Below are positions 1 to 9,019 of a stretch of 64,000 nt of DNA, one piece after another. Numbering within the stretch: position 1 is the first letter of the stretch; every line of letters begins with the position of its first letter. The DNA comes from an uncultured Elusimicrobium sp. (GTDB lineage Bacteria; Elusimicrobiota; Elusimicrobia; Elusimicrobiales; Elusimicrobiaceae). Made by a program: the position numbers and the translations under genes. The notes under the pieces are model-generated. The model was given only the letters and a program-made list of their open reading frames with translations. It had not been told where the DNA came from and did no database searches. The DNA lies in contig CALAFB010000082.1 in the NCBI GenBank assembly GCA_937891135.1, forward strand, positions 1 to 64,000, in the 5' to 3' direction.

Positions 1-1
1 G

Positions 2-706
2 AATGGGCAGAAGGGAGATCCCCGAACCCTGCGGGCCGCCAACTCGGGGATGACATCTTTATGTAACACCCCCTCACCTGTCCTTCGGACATCCTCTCCC
101 TCAAGGGGCGAGGGAAACGACAGGGATTCCTTCTCCCCTACGAGGGAGAAGGTGGGCAAAGCCCGGATGAGGGGGGCACGTGGGTTTACACTCATAGAAT
201 TATTAGTAGTGGTGCTGATTATTGGCATATTGGCGGCGGTCGCGCTCCCGCAATACCAAAAAGCCGTTGAAAAAGCACGCATTGCCAATGCAATTACAGT
301 CATGACCAGTATCCAAAAAAGTATGGACGTATGGCTGCTGGAAAACGATTATCCTACGGCTGAATTATATTATTTCTTGTGGGGTGATTCTTTTACTGAA
401 ACCGCTAAGAACCGCAAAGCAAACACAGCCATAGAGGTACGCAACGCTTTGGACTGTTCGGGTGAATTTTGTACAGACGGTAATTTTTTGTATGAAATAC
501 AGTGTGGTGCTGGCATTTGTTCTATAAATGTTTACAAAGGTTATGATGCCTATGATGCAGCAAGAGATTATTTCCTAAGCATGGAACGTCATGCTTCCAC
601 CAATACCTGGGAATATGAGTGTTACTATTACGACGCGTCCGGCGAGCGCGCGTGTAATACTTTAAAAGGCCAAGGTAATTGGCAAATAGTAGACGGCAAC
701 GAATAA
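2..706 (+). CDS. type IV pilin-like precursor (5' end probably beyond window)
   Basis: Pseudopilin of the type IV pilus / type II secretion superfamily. The prepilin signature GFTLIELL is followed by a roughly 20-residue hydrophobic helix and a soluble domain with two cysteine pairs (CSGEFC, CGAGIC), probably disulphide-bonded outside the cytoplasm. ATG candidates lie at 50 and 167; 167 would give a short leader MRGARG. The frame is open back to base 2, and the first ~160 bases are a palindromic repeat that also sits, in the same frame, inside the prepilin leader encoded at 30980-31219. The true start may therefore be off-window. No pilus assembly gene is adjacent. The family is certain; the start and the specific role are not. 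Confidence 0.85.
   Translation, partial: NGQKGDPRTLRAANSGMTSLCNTPSPVLRTSSPSRGEGNDRDSFSPTREKVGKARMRGARGFTLIELLVVVLIIGILAAVALPQYQKAVEKARIANAITVMTSIQKSMDVWLLENDYPTAELYYFLWGDSFTETAKNRKANTAIEVRNALDCSGEFCTDGNFLYEIQCGAGICSINVYKGYDAYDAARDYFLSMERHASTNTWEYECYYYDASGERACNTLKGQGNWQIVDGNE
13..165 (+). repeat. palindromic repeat element in prepilin leader
   Basis: Composite of two inverted repeats: GATCCCCGA...TCGGGGATGACAT at about 17-55, then a CCCTC/GAGGG-type hairpin with CCTTCGG in the middle at about 70-115. It aligns with the reverse complement of 30985-31095, and its first part also matches 11628-11668. It reads open in the pilin frame. Confidence 0.75.
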
Positions 707-758
707 GTTGTTCGTAGTTTCTTACTTGCATCCGCTGTATTTTAACAGTACACCAAAA

Positions 759-795
759 CCGCCCCGCTTATCAAAGAGCGGGGCGGTGCAATTTT
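759..795 (+). terminator. intrinsic terminator after pilin
   Basis: Ten-base-pair GC-rich stem CCGCCCCGCT / AGCGGGGCGG with an eight-base loop, followed after a few bases by ATTTTT. It lies 50 bases after the pilin stop. Confidence 0.8.
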
Positions 796-850
796 TCGCC
801 CGGTTTCGGGCTGGCTTGCAAGGGTTGTATCGTTTTTCTATACTAAAATT

Positions 851-1540
851 ATGATTTATTTTGCACACCGCGGAGCCAATACACAGCGCGTTCAAAATAC
901 CGTTTCGGCGTTTGCCCTCGCCCACCAACAAGGGGCGCGGTATTTTGAGTTGGACGTGCACCTTTTGCAAGACGGTAACCTGGCCGTACATCACGATGAT
1001 TCGCTGGCAAGCACCGCCGGAATAGACGTAGCATTAAAAAATTTAACAGCAGCGGATTTGAAAAAATATCCGCTTATCAACCAATTCACAAAGGGCCCGG
1101 AATATGTACCGCTGCTTACCGACGTGTTACCCGTACTTACGCCGGGTTTACAACTACTTAATATAGAACTTAAAAATGATAACAATATGTATCCCGGGAT
1201 AGAAGAAACCTTGCTGCGCGCGCTTCCTTTCCAACTACTTCCGCGCATTTTATTTTCTAGTTTTGATGTTCCTACGCTAAGGCGGCTGCGCGCATTACTA
1301 CCTTTGGCGCGCCTAGGGCTACTGACACGTGCATTTGACGTACAGGAAGCCCTTGCATTAGGGGCGGAAAGCGTGCATATCAACCACACCCGTTTTACCC
1401 CGCAACTGGCGAATACCTGCCACGCACATCATTTGAACGTATATTGTTATACGGTAAATAACGCATCTTTAGCTAAACAGTTAGCCGCGCAGGGCGTAGA
1501 CGGCATTTTTACAGATGATGTTACGTTGTTTACCCGGTAA
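851..1540 (+). CDS. glycerophosphodiester phosphodiesterase
   Basis: GDPD-family TIM barrel (229 aa), which hydrolyses glycerophosphodiesters to glycerol 3-phosphate and an alcohol and recycles phospholipid head groups. Visible motifs are HRG at residues 6-8, ELDV at 33-36 (metal ligands Glu33 and Asp35) and HHDD at 47-50, followed by IELKND in the middle and a C-terminal FTDD. No signal peptide is seen, so it is probably cytoplasmic. One oddity: the usual PENT after HRG reads VQNT, with Gln in place of the conserved Glu. It stands alone between two terminators. The family is clear; the exact substrate is unknown. Confidence 0.9.
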   Translation: MIYFAHRGANTQRVQNTVSAFALAHQQGARYFELDVHLLQDGNLAVHHDDSLASTAGIDVALKNLTAADLKKYPLINQFTKGPEYVPLLTDVLPVLTPGLQLLNIELKNDNNMYPGIEETLLRALPFQLLPRILFSSFDVPTLRRLRALLPLARLGLLTRAFDVQEALALGAESVHINHTRFTPQLANTCHAHHLNVYCYTVNNASLAKQLAAQGVDGIFTDDVTLFTR

Positions 1541-1627
1541 AACTGCTTATTGATTGTTGCATGTAATTTTAATTTGGTGATACCCATATACTGACTAGGT
1601 GCATAGATTGTGCTCTTGTTATTAAGG

Positions 1628-1649
1628 GAAAACCCCGCTGAAGCGGGGC
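1628..1649 (-). terminator. intrinsic terminator for lipoprotein/folD unit
   Basis: Read on the minus strand, the stem GCCCCGCT-TC-AGCGGGG is followed by TTTT. It lies about 30 bases beyond the lipoprotein stop. Confidence 0.7.
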
Positions 1650-1678
1650 AAAAACTTGTTACCAAATGGGTTGTAGTT

Positions 1679-2101
1679 TTAATAGCCTTCGGTTTGCTCG
1701 TAATAAGCACTTTCTTCCGTAGTAGCCGTTGTGTTGGAAGAATCCCCTTGCATACCGTAATATTCTTCAGGCGTGTAACGTTTGGGTTTGGTCCATAAAC
1801 GCTTTTCGCTCTTGTATTCTTTGGCTGAAAATTCGCCTGGCATTTTGGGTTGCTGGCGTTTATCAAAAAAGTAAATGTTCGGGTCTGTTTGCGGATAGGC
1901 GTTGAATAAATAGTCGGACTCATAATTGGGTTGTGCTTCCCGGCGTTCCAGTTCGGCGGCATTACGGGCATCTTCCAAATAATCTTCTTGGGTAATATAA
2001 AGTTTTTTAGCCGTTCTTTGACGGGGATTTTGAGACGAACACGCCGCTAATAATCCGCACGTCACACTTATGAACAATATCCATCCGGTTGCTTTCTTCA
2101 T
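1679..2101 (-). CDS. small lipoprotein, unknown function
   Basis: A 140-residue protein with a signal peptide ending in the lipobox LLAAC (Cys about residue 21), so it should be lipid-modified and membrane anchored. The rest is charged and rich in Tyr, Glu and Lys, with repeated short Tyr-containing stretches and no recognisable domain. Its ATG overlaps the folD stop codon (ATGA), so it is translationally coupled to folD and ends the transcript at the terminator near 1640. No function can be assigned. Confidence 0.8.
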   Translation of the reverse strand: MKKATGWILFISVTCGLLAACSSQNPRQRTAKKLYITQEDYLEDARNAAELERREAQPNYESDYLFNAYPQTDPNIYFFDKRQQPKMPGEFSAKEYKSEKRLWTKPKRYTPEEYYGMQGDSSNTTATTEESAYYEQTEGY

Positions 2102-2958
2102 AAAGTCCTCTCTTTTGAAAGTACCATATTTTCTAGCAGGACCGCAAGGGTTACCGGGCCTACACCGCCGGGAACCGGGGAATAATTAATCCCGCGCGCC
2201 GCGAAAGCGGCCGGGTCTCCGTCGCCGGTTAGTTGGTTGTTGTGCCAGTTGGTAGAAATATCAATAACCGTAGACCCCGGTTTGAGCCATTCGGCTTGCA
2301 GTAGCCCGGGTGTTCCGGCAGCTGAGCAAATAATATCACTATCGCGCACCGCACGCGGCAAATCGGTTTGACGGTGACAAATTTTAACGGTAGCATTTTT
2401 ACACGTTAGCAAATGTGCCAACGGACGGCCCACCGTAGAAGAACGGCCAATGACAGTTACTTCCTTCCCGGCAAGGGCTATATGATGAAATTCCAACAGT
2501 TTTATAACGGCCAAAGCTGTGCATGGTACAAAACCAGAAAGGGCCTGAACTTCTTCCCACGTTTTGCACAAAAATAAATTGCCCATATTGATGTTGGACA
2601 TACCGTCCACATCTTTTTGCGGGGCTAGGTAGGCCGCATAATCTGTAGCGGCTAGATGCGCGGGCAGCGGACGTGGAATTAAAATAGCGTCTGTATGGGG
2701 ATCTTGTGAAAGCCGTTTTACCAAAGAAATAAAATGGGCGGCTTGGGTATTTTTATTGATTTCAAAAATATGTGTTTGCAGTCCGGTTTTTTGCGCGGCA
2801 GCCACTTCTTTTTGTAAATAAATATGGGCCCCGTAGTCGTCGGTAGAACCAATGGCCGCCAGCGTAATTGCCCGACCGGTTTTTTGCAGAACAGTCTGCG
2901 CCCTTTGGACTAAGGGGGCGCGGATTTGTTGGGCCAGCGTACGTCCTTCTAAAATCAT
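2098..2958 (-). CDS. folD: bifunctional methylene-THF dehydrogenase/cyclohydrolase FolD
   Basis: FolD (286 aa) interconverts 5,10-methylene-, methenyl- and 10-formyl-tetrahydrofolate with NADP, supplying one-carbon units for purines and formyl-Met-tRNA. Landmarks in order are the catalytic lysine segment YLQKEV (about residue 48), KDVDGM (about 115), the Rossmann motif VIGRSSTVGRPLA (about 168), and the C-terminal PGGVGPVT. Length is normal for the family. It is the first gene of a two-gene unit with the lipoprotein, with ATGA overlap. Confidence 0.97.
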   Translation of the reverse strand: MILEGRTLAQQIRAPLVQRAQTVLQKTGRAITLAAIGSTDDYGAHIYLQKEVAAAQKTGLQTHIFEINKNTQAAHFISLVKRLSQDPHTDAILIPRPLPAHLAATDYAAYLAPQKDVDGMSNINMGNLFLCKTWEEVQALSGFVPCTALAVIKLLEFHHIALAGKEVTVIGRSSTVGRPLAHLLTCKNATVKICHRQTDLPRAVRDSDIICSAAGTPGLLQAEWLKPGSTVIDISTNWHNNQLTGDGDPAAFAARGINYSPVPGGVGPVTLAVLLENMVLSKERTL

Positions 2959-3077
2959 ACGGATATTTTAGCAAATTATGACGGGCACGTCCGGATGCAA
3001 TAATTTTTTAGGGGACAGGGTTGTACATATAATCCCTTCAATGGAAAACAGTATAAGTAAGATGATAGGAGATTTAT

Positions 3078-3755
3078 ATGAAAAAACTAGGAATGTTATT
3101 TTGTATGTTATGTATGAGCCTTATGCCAGGGCTGAGCCGGGCTCAAGGTATTGAAAACGGGGATTCCATGCTTTCAGTTTATTTAGGAGTAGGATCTGCC
3201 GTTAACAAATCCGGCCTAGAAGTAGAAGGCAAAAATCTTTCTTGGGGCAATATAGGCTGGGAAGGCGGGCTTTCGTACCTTTATTTTCCGGTTTCCTTTT
3301 TGGGAATGGGGGTCAATATTCGCTATGCAGGTTTTCAAGGCAGTAACAACGTAGAATATATACCGGGCCATTGGCATTGGCATACGCTAGAATCTAAAAT
3401 GCAAACCCATACCTTGCAACTCATGGGAGCGGGCCGTATTAACCTAAATCCTGCTTCTTCCGTACGGGTGTATATGCCGTTTGGGGCCGGGTTGGTGCTT
3501 ACTAATTCGCTGATGACTTATACTTGGGATGATTATTACGAGCAACGGGAACATTCCCTGGATACATCTTTCGGTTGGTACGCTGGAGTAGGGGTGGAAT
3601 TTGAACAAAGAAACGGTGCCGCGTGGGCGATAGAGGCGCGGTATAATACATTTCGTTATAAAGACAGTTATTTTGCAGAACGCATAGGTGCGGTGCCAAC
3701 CGCCAAAAATTCTTCGTATAATTATGTGTCTTTATCCGTTAGTTATAATTTTTAA
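3078..3755 (+). CDS. outer-membrane beta-barrel protein
   Basis: A 225-residue protein with a signal peptide (MKKLGMLFCMLCMSLMPG..., cleavage likely after SRAQG or nearby). Alternating aromatic/hydrophobic strands follow, ending in the typical beta-signal YNF with a terminal Phe. This predicts a small OmpA/OmpW-like barrel of about eight strands in the outer membrane. A ribosome-binding site (ATAGGAG) precedes the ATG. It stands alone and is followed by a short intergenic stretch. The specific function is unknown; it could be a porin or a structural protein. Confidence 0.75.
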   Translation: MKKLGMLFCMLCMSLMPGLSRAQGIENGDSMLSVYLGVGSAVNKSGLEVEGKNLSWGNIGWEGGLSYLYFPVSFLGMGVNIRYAGFQGSNNVEYIPGHWHWHTLESKMQTHTLQLMGAGRINLNPASSVRVYMPFGAGLVLTNSLMTYTWDDYYEQREHSLDTSFGWYAGVGVEFEQRNGAAWAIEARYNTFRYKDSYFAERIGAVPTAKNSSYNYVSLSVSYNF

Positions 3756-3879
3756 TCTTCGTCTACTATCCCCGGAAGGGTACGGGAAACAGACCATACC
3801 CTTTCTCCTACGGAAAGCCGTTGTTAAATGCAAAGCCCTTGCTTTTAGCAAGGGCTTACAGCATCAAAAACATTCCATT

Positions 3880-4140
3880 TTACCCAATCTTTTGTTGTTC
3901 TTCCTGTGCTTTGGCCAGTTCTTTATCCACACGGGTGGCCAGTCGACGTAGAACGGTTTGGGTGTTCTTTTTCCACTCTTTCAGTTCGCGCAGTTGGGCT
4001 TGAACAGATTTTAATTGTTGTTTGTCGTCTTCCAGCACACGCAATTTGGTTTTAAGCAACGCATTCTCTCCCGCTAGTTGTTTCTGGCGGGAAAGGGCTT
4101 GTGTGATTAAAAGTTCCAACTGTTTTAATTTTTCTTGCAT
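3880..4140 (-). CDS. short coiled-coil protein downstream of pheT
   Basis: An 86-residue protein that is almost entirely heptad coiled coil (LLITQAL, ENALLKTKLRVLEDDKQQL), Lys/Gln/Glu-rich, with no membrane segment. Its start abuts the pheT stop, so it is co-transcribed with pheS-pheT. Small coiled-coil cell-division factors of the ZapB type look like this, and zapA often follows pheT in other bacteria, but the sequence alone does not prove the link. Call it hypothetical, possibly ZapB-like. Confidence 0.7.
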   Translation of the reverse strand: MQEKLKQLELLITQALSRQKQLAGENALLKTKLRVLEDDKQQLKSVQAQLRELKEWKKNTQTVLRRLATRVDKELAKAQEEQQKIG

Positions 4141-6545
4141 TAACGCAGTACTGCCCCTACGTGGGTTTTAAGTTGCTCTACAATGCGCGCAAAGGCCGCG
4201 TCCACTTCTTTGTCTTTCAGCGTGCCGTCTTTCTTAAAAAATGCCAAACTAAATGTTAGGCTCTTTTTACCGGCTGGCAAATGCTCGCCCCGGTACACGT
4301 CAATGACGTGATAAAAGAATTCCACCTCTAACGGGGTTTTGTCTAGCGTGTCCGTCAGTTGTTCGTACGTAACAGTATCGTCCAATACTACAGATAAATC
4401 CCGAAAAGACGGCGGGAATACCGCAATAGCGGCGGCAGGTTTAAAGTCGCGCGCGGAGTAATTTTTTTCCAATTGTTTGGTAAAAAATTCAAAGGCCCAC
4501 ACGTCGTTTATTTTAATACCGAAGGCCTTTAAGGTAAGCGGGTGGAGTTTACCGAACACGCCGATAACTTTACCGCCTTGTAAAATATCCATACTGATTT
4601 TGGGGTGCATATATACAGGGACATTTTTAGACGGAACTAACGTAACGTCTAACCCGCGCAGCACGGTTTGCATCAGCCCTTTTAGCCAGTAAAAATCTAC
4701 CGGGTTAGAATGTTGGGCAAAAGAAGAAATTTCTTCCATTAAGCCCGATTCCTCTTCTTCCACATCCCCCGTAAGGACTCCGGCCACGGTGTAATTTTCA
4801 ACCGGAAAGCCCTTCATATTTTGGAAGGTTTTACTGGTTTCAAACAGTTTCAAATTGCTATTTCCAAAACGCAAATTGCTCTCTACATTTTTAACAAGCG
4901 ACGGCAGCAGCGTCGGGCGCAAATAATCCCACCCTTGCGCTAAAGCATTTTTCACGCGGATACAAAACTTCGGGTCCACACCAAAAAGTTTCAAGTCGCT
5001 CTCGCCGATAAAATCAATATTTTTACATTCGCAAAATCCGGCACCGATGAGCGCATTAGCAAACCGTTTGCCTAGGTCAACGCCTTTGGGGTTATCGGCA
5101 AATGCTACGTGGGCACGCGTGGTGGAAACGGGGATGTTATCGTACCCGGCAAAGCGGGCGGCTTCTTCAGCCAAATCCCATTTGTGGTTTAAGTCGCGCC
5201 GGTGCGTGGGGGCTTTGAACTTCCATACCGGGGCGGACGCATCAAATTCTTTCGCCAGTCGCGCAAAAATATCTTTTAATTGTTCTACGGGCAAATTTGT
5301 ACCCAAAATGGCGTTTATTTCCGCTGGGGTAAATGTTACTGTTTCGTTTTCAAATTTTTGCGGGTACACATCGTTAATTTCGCTGGCTGTGCCACCGCAA
5401 ATTTGTACTAGTAAATTACTCGCGCGGCGCAGGGCTAGTAGTGCACCTTCAATGTCCGTACCCCGTTCAAAGCGTTGGGACGAGTCGGATGAAATGGCAA
5501 ATTTTTTGACGGTTTTGTTAATCGTGGGCGGATTAAAATACGCGGCTTCTAAAAAAATATCCGTCGTATCGTCTTTAATTCCGCTGTCTTCACCGCCCAT
5601 AATACCGGCCAGCGCAGTAGCTTTTTTTCCATCTGCAATTAACAAACAATTTTCGGTTAATTCCAGTTCACGCCCGCCCAGCACGGTAAATTTCTCGCCG
5701 GGATTAGCGTTTCGTACAATAATTTTCCCGCCTTCTACTTCGCGCAAATCAAACGCGTGTAAAGGGTTTCCCAACTCAAACATTACGTAGTTTGTTACGT
5801 CCACCAGCGCGTTTTTGGGGTTTAAGCCCATCGCAGCTAGACGTTCTTTCATCCACTCGGGGGATTCTACCTTTTTGACACTACGGATAATACGCCCGAT
5901 ATAGCGCGCGCAACCTTCGGCATTTTGAATGTCTACTTCCAACGATTTGCCTTGCCCGGAAATGTCTTTGATTTCGGGCAGTTTGACGGGCTTGTTTAAC
6001 AGTACGCCCAACTCCCGCGCTATACCCAAGTGGGACAGTAAATCCGGCCGGTTGGACGTAATTTCTAACTCAAACACCGTATCTGCCTTGCCGTAAAGCG
6101 TGGAAACATCCGTCCCTAGCGGCAGATTTTCATCCAACACTAAAATACCGTGAGCCCGCGTATGCGTAAGGCCTAACTCGTCGGACGAGCAAATCATTCC
6201 TTCTGACTCCACCCCGCGAATGACTGCAGGTTTTAACACAATTTTGCCCAACCGCGCCCCTACGCGCGCAAGCGGTACTTTCTGCCCAATGGCCACATTG
6301 GGGGCGCCGCACACGACCCGCTGCGTGACGCCGTTGCCTTTATCCAGCGTTACTAAATGCAAATGGTCCGAGTTCGGGTGGTCCTCAATCTTGACAATCT
6401 GCGCCACGTGGACACCTTCAAAATCGGCCCCGGTCGTTTCCATAGAAGCCACTTCAATGCCCAAATCGGTTAGTTTTTTAGCCAGTTCTTCAGGTGTTAA
6501 GTCTAGTTCAATAAAATCTTTTAACCAAGAATATAAAATCTTCAT
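4140..6545 (-). CDS. pheT: phenylalanyl-tRNA synthetase beta subunit
   Basis: The 801-residue beta chain of the (alpha-beta)2 PheRS, which charges tRNA-Phe. In order: N-terminal anticodon-binding-like OB fold (EMAP/TRBD, residues ~40-150), the B3/B4 editing domain with ITSNRPDLLSHLGIARE, B5, the catalytic-like core, and the C-terminal ferredoxin-like anticodon-binding domain (FPPSFRDLSVVLDDTVTYEQL). Length is typical. It lies nine bases after pheS. Confidence 0.97.
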   Translation of the reverse strand: MKILYSWLKDFIELDLTPEELAKKLTDLGIEVASMETTGADFEGVHVAQIVKIEDHPNSDHLHLVTLDKGNGVTQRVVCGAPNVAIGQKVPLARVGARLGKIVLKPAVIRGVESEGMICSSDELGLTHTRAHGILVLDENLPLGTDVSTLYGKADTVFELEITSNRPDLLSHLGIARELGVLLNKPVKLPEIKDISGQGKSLEVDIQNAEGCARYIGRIIRSVKKVESPEWMKERLAAMGLNPKNALVDVTNYVMFELGNPLHAFDLREVEGGKIIVRNANPGEKFTVLGGRELELTENCLLIADGKKATALAGIMGGEDSGIKDDTTDIFLEAAYFNPPTINKTVKKFAISSDSSQRFERGTDIEGALLALRRASNLLVQICGGTASEINDVYPQKFENETVTFTPAEINAILGTNLPVEQLKDIFARLAKEFDASAPVWKFKAPTHRRDLNHKWDLAEEAARFAGYDNIPVSTTRAHVAFADNPKGVDLGKRFANALIGAGFCECKNIDFIGESDLKLFGVDPKFCIRVKNALAQGWDYLRPTLLPSLVKNVESNLRFGNSNLKLFETSKTFQNMKGFPVENYTVAGVLTGDVEEEESGLMEEISSFAQHSNPVDFYWLKGLMQTVLRGLDVTLVPSKNVPVYMHPKISMDILQGGKVIGVFGKLHPLTLKAFGIKINDVWAFEFFTKQLEKNYSARDFKPAAAIAVFPPSFRDLSVVLDDTVTYEQLTDTLDKTPLEVEFFYHVIDVYRGEHLPAGKKSLTFSLAFFKKDGTLKDKEVDAAFARIVEQLKTHVGAVLR

Positions 6546-6553
6546 AAAATCCT

Positions 6554-7594
6554 CTAAAATTGTTTCAACAAACGTACGTCGTTTTCGTAAAATGCGCGGA
6601 TGTCTTTAATGTTTAGCATCATCATGGCCAAGCGTTCTACGCCCATACCGAAAGCATAGCCGCTAAACTCGTTGGGATCAATGCCGCAGTTTTTTAGGAC
6701 GTTCGGGTGCACCACGCCCGCACCGAGCATTTCAATCCAACCGTTTTGTTTACAGACGTTGCAGCCCTTGCCTTGGCAGAACACGCATTTAACGTCCACT
6801 TCTACGCTGGGCTCCGTAAATGGGAAGAACGACGGGCGGAAACGGATTTCGGCCTTGTCGCCAAATAATCCTTTCATAAAGGCGGTTAAATCACTTTTAA
6901 GGTCGGCCAGGCTGACGTTTTTGTCTACATACAAGCCTTCAATTTGGTGGAATACCGGGCTGTGCGTAGCATCTAAACTATCATTACGGAACACGCGCCC
7001 CGGTGCCATAATGCGTAGCGGCGGTTTGTGTTTTTCCATATACCGGCTTTGCACGTTGGATGTGTGAGAGCGCAGCACCAGCGGGGCTTTTGTATCCACA
7101 AAAAACGTATCTTGTGCGTCGCGTGCCGGGTGGTGCAAAGGGACATTTAACAAATCAAAATTATGTTTTTCGTCCTCCACCCACGGTCCTTCAGCCCATT
7201 CAAAGCCCAAGCGGGCTAAAATATCCGTCATCCGGTCTTGCGCTACGGACAGCGGATGTTTGTGTCCGCATGCCACGGGATAGCCGGGGAGCGTAAGATC
7301 CAAATTTACTTTGTTGAGTTCCTCGTTAATTTCCTGGGTGGCAAAAAATTGCGCTTTTTCATCTAATACAGCGGTCAGTTCAGCTTTTAACGCATTACCT
7401 AAAGGGCCGGCTTGTTTTTTATCTTCTATGGAAAAATCTTTCAGATTTTTTAATAGTTCCGTCAGCGCGCCTTTGCGCCCTAAGGAAGCCACGCGCAATT
7501 CTTCCACCTCAGTAGCGGAAGTGGCGGCGGAAATTTTGGTTTTGTATTGTTGTGCGAGGGTTTCGCACGCGGTTTTAAATTCTAAGATAGTCAT
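6554..7594 (-). CDS. pheS: phenylalanyl-tRNA synthetase alpha subunit
   Basis: The 346-residue catalytic subunit of PheRS. After an N-terminal coiled-coil arm come the class II motifs: HPLSVAQDRM and the motif 2 region around FRNDSLDATHSPVFHQIEG, then motif 3 GMGVERLAMM near the C terminus. A CxxC...CxxC cluster (CVFCQGKGCNVC) is also present. The reading frame continues upstream to 7756, but the ATG at 7592-7594 begins the conserved N terminus (MTILEFKTACE), so that start is chosen. It is followed directly by pheT. Confidence 0.96.
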   Translation of the reverse strand: MTILEFKTACETLAQQYKTKISAATSATEVEELRVASLGRKGALTELLKNLKDFSIEDKKQAGPLGNALKAELTAVLDEKAQFFATQEINEELNKVNLDLTLPGYPVACGHKHPLSVAQDRMTDILARLGFEWAEGPWVEDEKHNFDLLNVPLHHPARDAQDTFFVDTKAPLVLRSHTSNVQSRYMEKHKPPLRIMAPGRVFRNDSLDATHSPVFHQIEGLYVDKNVSLADLKSDLTAFMKGLFGDKAEIRFRPSFFPFTEPSVEVDVKCVFCQGKGCNVCKQNGWIEMLGAGVVHPNVLKNCGIDPNEFSGYAFGMGVERLAMMMLNIKDIRAFYENDVRLLKQF

Positions 7595-7768
7595 ATATAT
7601 TATTATAGTAAATTCCGCACGCGTTAGGCGCGGTGGAATGCCCATACGCTTCACCGTCCGGTTTTTTGCCCGCATATAACAATGTAGGCCCGGTGTGAAC
7701 CGGACATAAAAACCAATCACCGGGTGTATTGGCTTAACACCCAACATTCTAAACAATAAGTTTTTATA

Positions 7769-7797
7769 AAAAGCCCTCGGGTTTTAGGGCTTTTTTA
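7769..7797. terminator. bidirectional stem-loop terminator
   Basis: AAAAGCCCT / AGGGCTTTT stem with an eight-base loop and U-rich flanks on both strands. It separates the pheS upstream region from the hrcA promoter. The last bases of its plus-strand U run touch the first CIRCE half. Confidence 0.65.
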
Positions 7798-7871
7798 GCA
7801 CTCAAAAAAGGGGGTTGACAAAAATAAAATAATTACCTATAATACTAGCAGGTGCGATTAAAGAGTGCTAA
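7795..7871 (+). promoter_or_regulatory. hrcA operon promoter with split CIRCE half-sites
   Basis: TTAGCACTC at 7795-7803 and GAGTGCTAA at 7863-7871 are the exact arms of the HrcA operator CIRCE, but they are 59 bases apart instead of the usual nine. Between them lies an ideal sigma70 promoter: TTGACA at 7815-7820, a 17-base spacer, and TATAAT at 7838-7843. The seen arms plus the adjacent hrcA gene make autoregulation by HrcA likely; the spacing is unusual. Confidence 0.8.
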
Positions 7872-7921
7872 AATAAAAAGCGTTTTCAGACGAAAAACCG
7901 CCCCTAAGAGAGTTTAACATC

Positions 7922-9019
7922 ATGCGTATTCTAAAACCGGAAGTAGCCAAAGCGCGTAAAGAAAAAATTTTGCGTTGGGTGGTTCAGCAATATGTGGAAA
8001 CACGCCGCCCGGTCGGCTCGCAAATGATTGCTGACGGCGTATTAAAAGATGTTTCTAGTGCCACCATTCGTAACATTCTGGCGGAGCTGGAGCAAGAAGG
8101 TTACCTGTATCAGCCGCATACTTCCGGCGGACGCATCCCTACGGACAAGGCCTACCGCTATTATGTGGATTATTTGGCCAACGTACAAAAAATGGCTGCC
8201 AAAGAACGCCAACTCATAGAGGAACAATATGATGCCCGTGTGAGTGAAGTAAATAATAGGTTGGTGCAAACGTCGCGTTTGTTGGCTATGTTATCCGGTG
8301 CGGCCGGGTTTGTCTATACCGCCCAAGTGGATGACCAACGCATCCAGCGGTTGGATTTTATTCTGCTGGCCCCTGGGGCGATGTTGACGGTACTGGTTAC
8401 CGAGTCCGGTGCGGTGCGTCATTGGCCGGTACGGATGGCGGAAGAAATTTCCCCGGCAAAACTGCAAGTATTAAGCCGTTTTATTAACGATGAAATTGCC
8501 GGGCACACATTAGCCGAAGCACGGCAGATTCTGTGGCAGTATTTACATTCGGGCCACCGGGAGCTGGCCGGCGTAGCCGACGTAGCCACGCAAGTGCTCA
8601 AAGATATGGAAAAACCGCAAACCGGCGGCGACGAATTATATGTAGAGGGCATTGGGCGGCTGTTAGAAAACACCACCCAAGATGATTACGAAGATTTAAA
8701 ACAAATGATGCGGGTGGTAGAAGAACGGGACCGGTTTTCCTCATTACTCCATGCAAAACTGGCCGAACTGGATAAAAACGAACAGCGCGTAAGTGTCAGC
8801 ATCGGTAGTGAAAATGCAATTTCGGAACTTAAAAATTTAAGTATCGTTTCCACAGCGTGCCGTGTAGGGGATAAAACCGTTGGCATTTTAGGAATTATCG
8901 GCCCCAAACACATGGAATATACGCGGGTAATGCCGCTTGTGAATTACATCGGCAGTTTGTTAGAGGCATCTTTAAATAACTGGAATACGTTGCCACTAGA
9001 AGGGGATGAAGATTTATGA
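7922..9019 (+). CDS. hrcA: heat-inducible transcription repressor HrcA
   Basis: HrcA (365 aa) is the repressor that binds CIRCE and depends on GroEL for folding. The N-terminal winged helix carries the conserved segment SSATIRNILAELEQEGYLYQPHTSGGRIPTD (about residues 44-74), and the C-terminal GAF-like domain ends with GIIGPKHMEYTRVMPLVNYI. First gene of hrcA-grpE-dnaK; its stop overlaps the grpE start (ATGA). The promoter is flanked by separated CIRCE arms. Confidence 0.96.
   Translation: MRILKPEVAKARKEKILRWVVQQYVETRRPVGSQMIADGVLKDVSSATIRNILAELEQEGYLYQPHTSGGRIPTDKAYRYYVDYLANVQKMAAKERQLIEEQYDARVSEVNNRLVQTSRLLAMLSGAAGFVYTAQVDDQRIQRLDFILLAPGAMLTVLVTESGAVRHWPVRMAEEISPAKLQVLSRFINDEIAGHTLAEARQILWQYLHSGHRELAGVADVATQVLKDMEKPQTGGDELYVEGIGRLLENTTQDDYEDLKQMMRVVEERDRFSSLLHAKLAELDKNEQRVSVSIGSENAISELKNLSIVSTACRVGDKTVGILGIIGPKHMEYTRVMPLVNYIGSLLEASLNNWNTLPLEGDEDL

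Noticed and set aside
7595..7756. N-terminal extension of pheS by 54 codons
   Set aside because: The conserved PheS N terminus starts at the ATG 7592-7594; the upstream translation has no similarity and crosses small hairpins.
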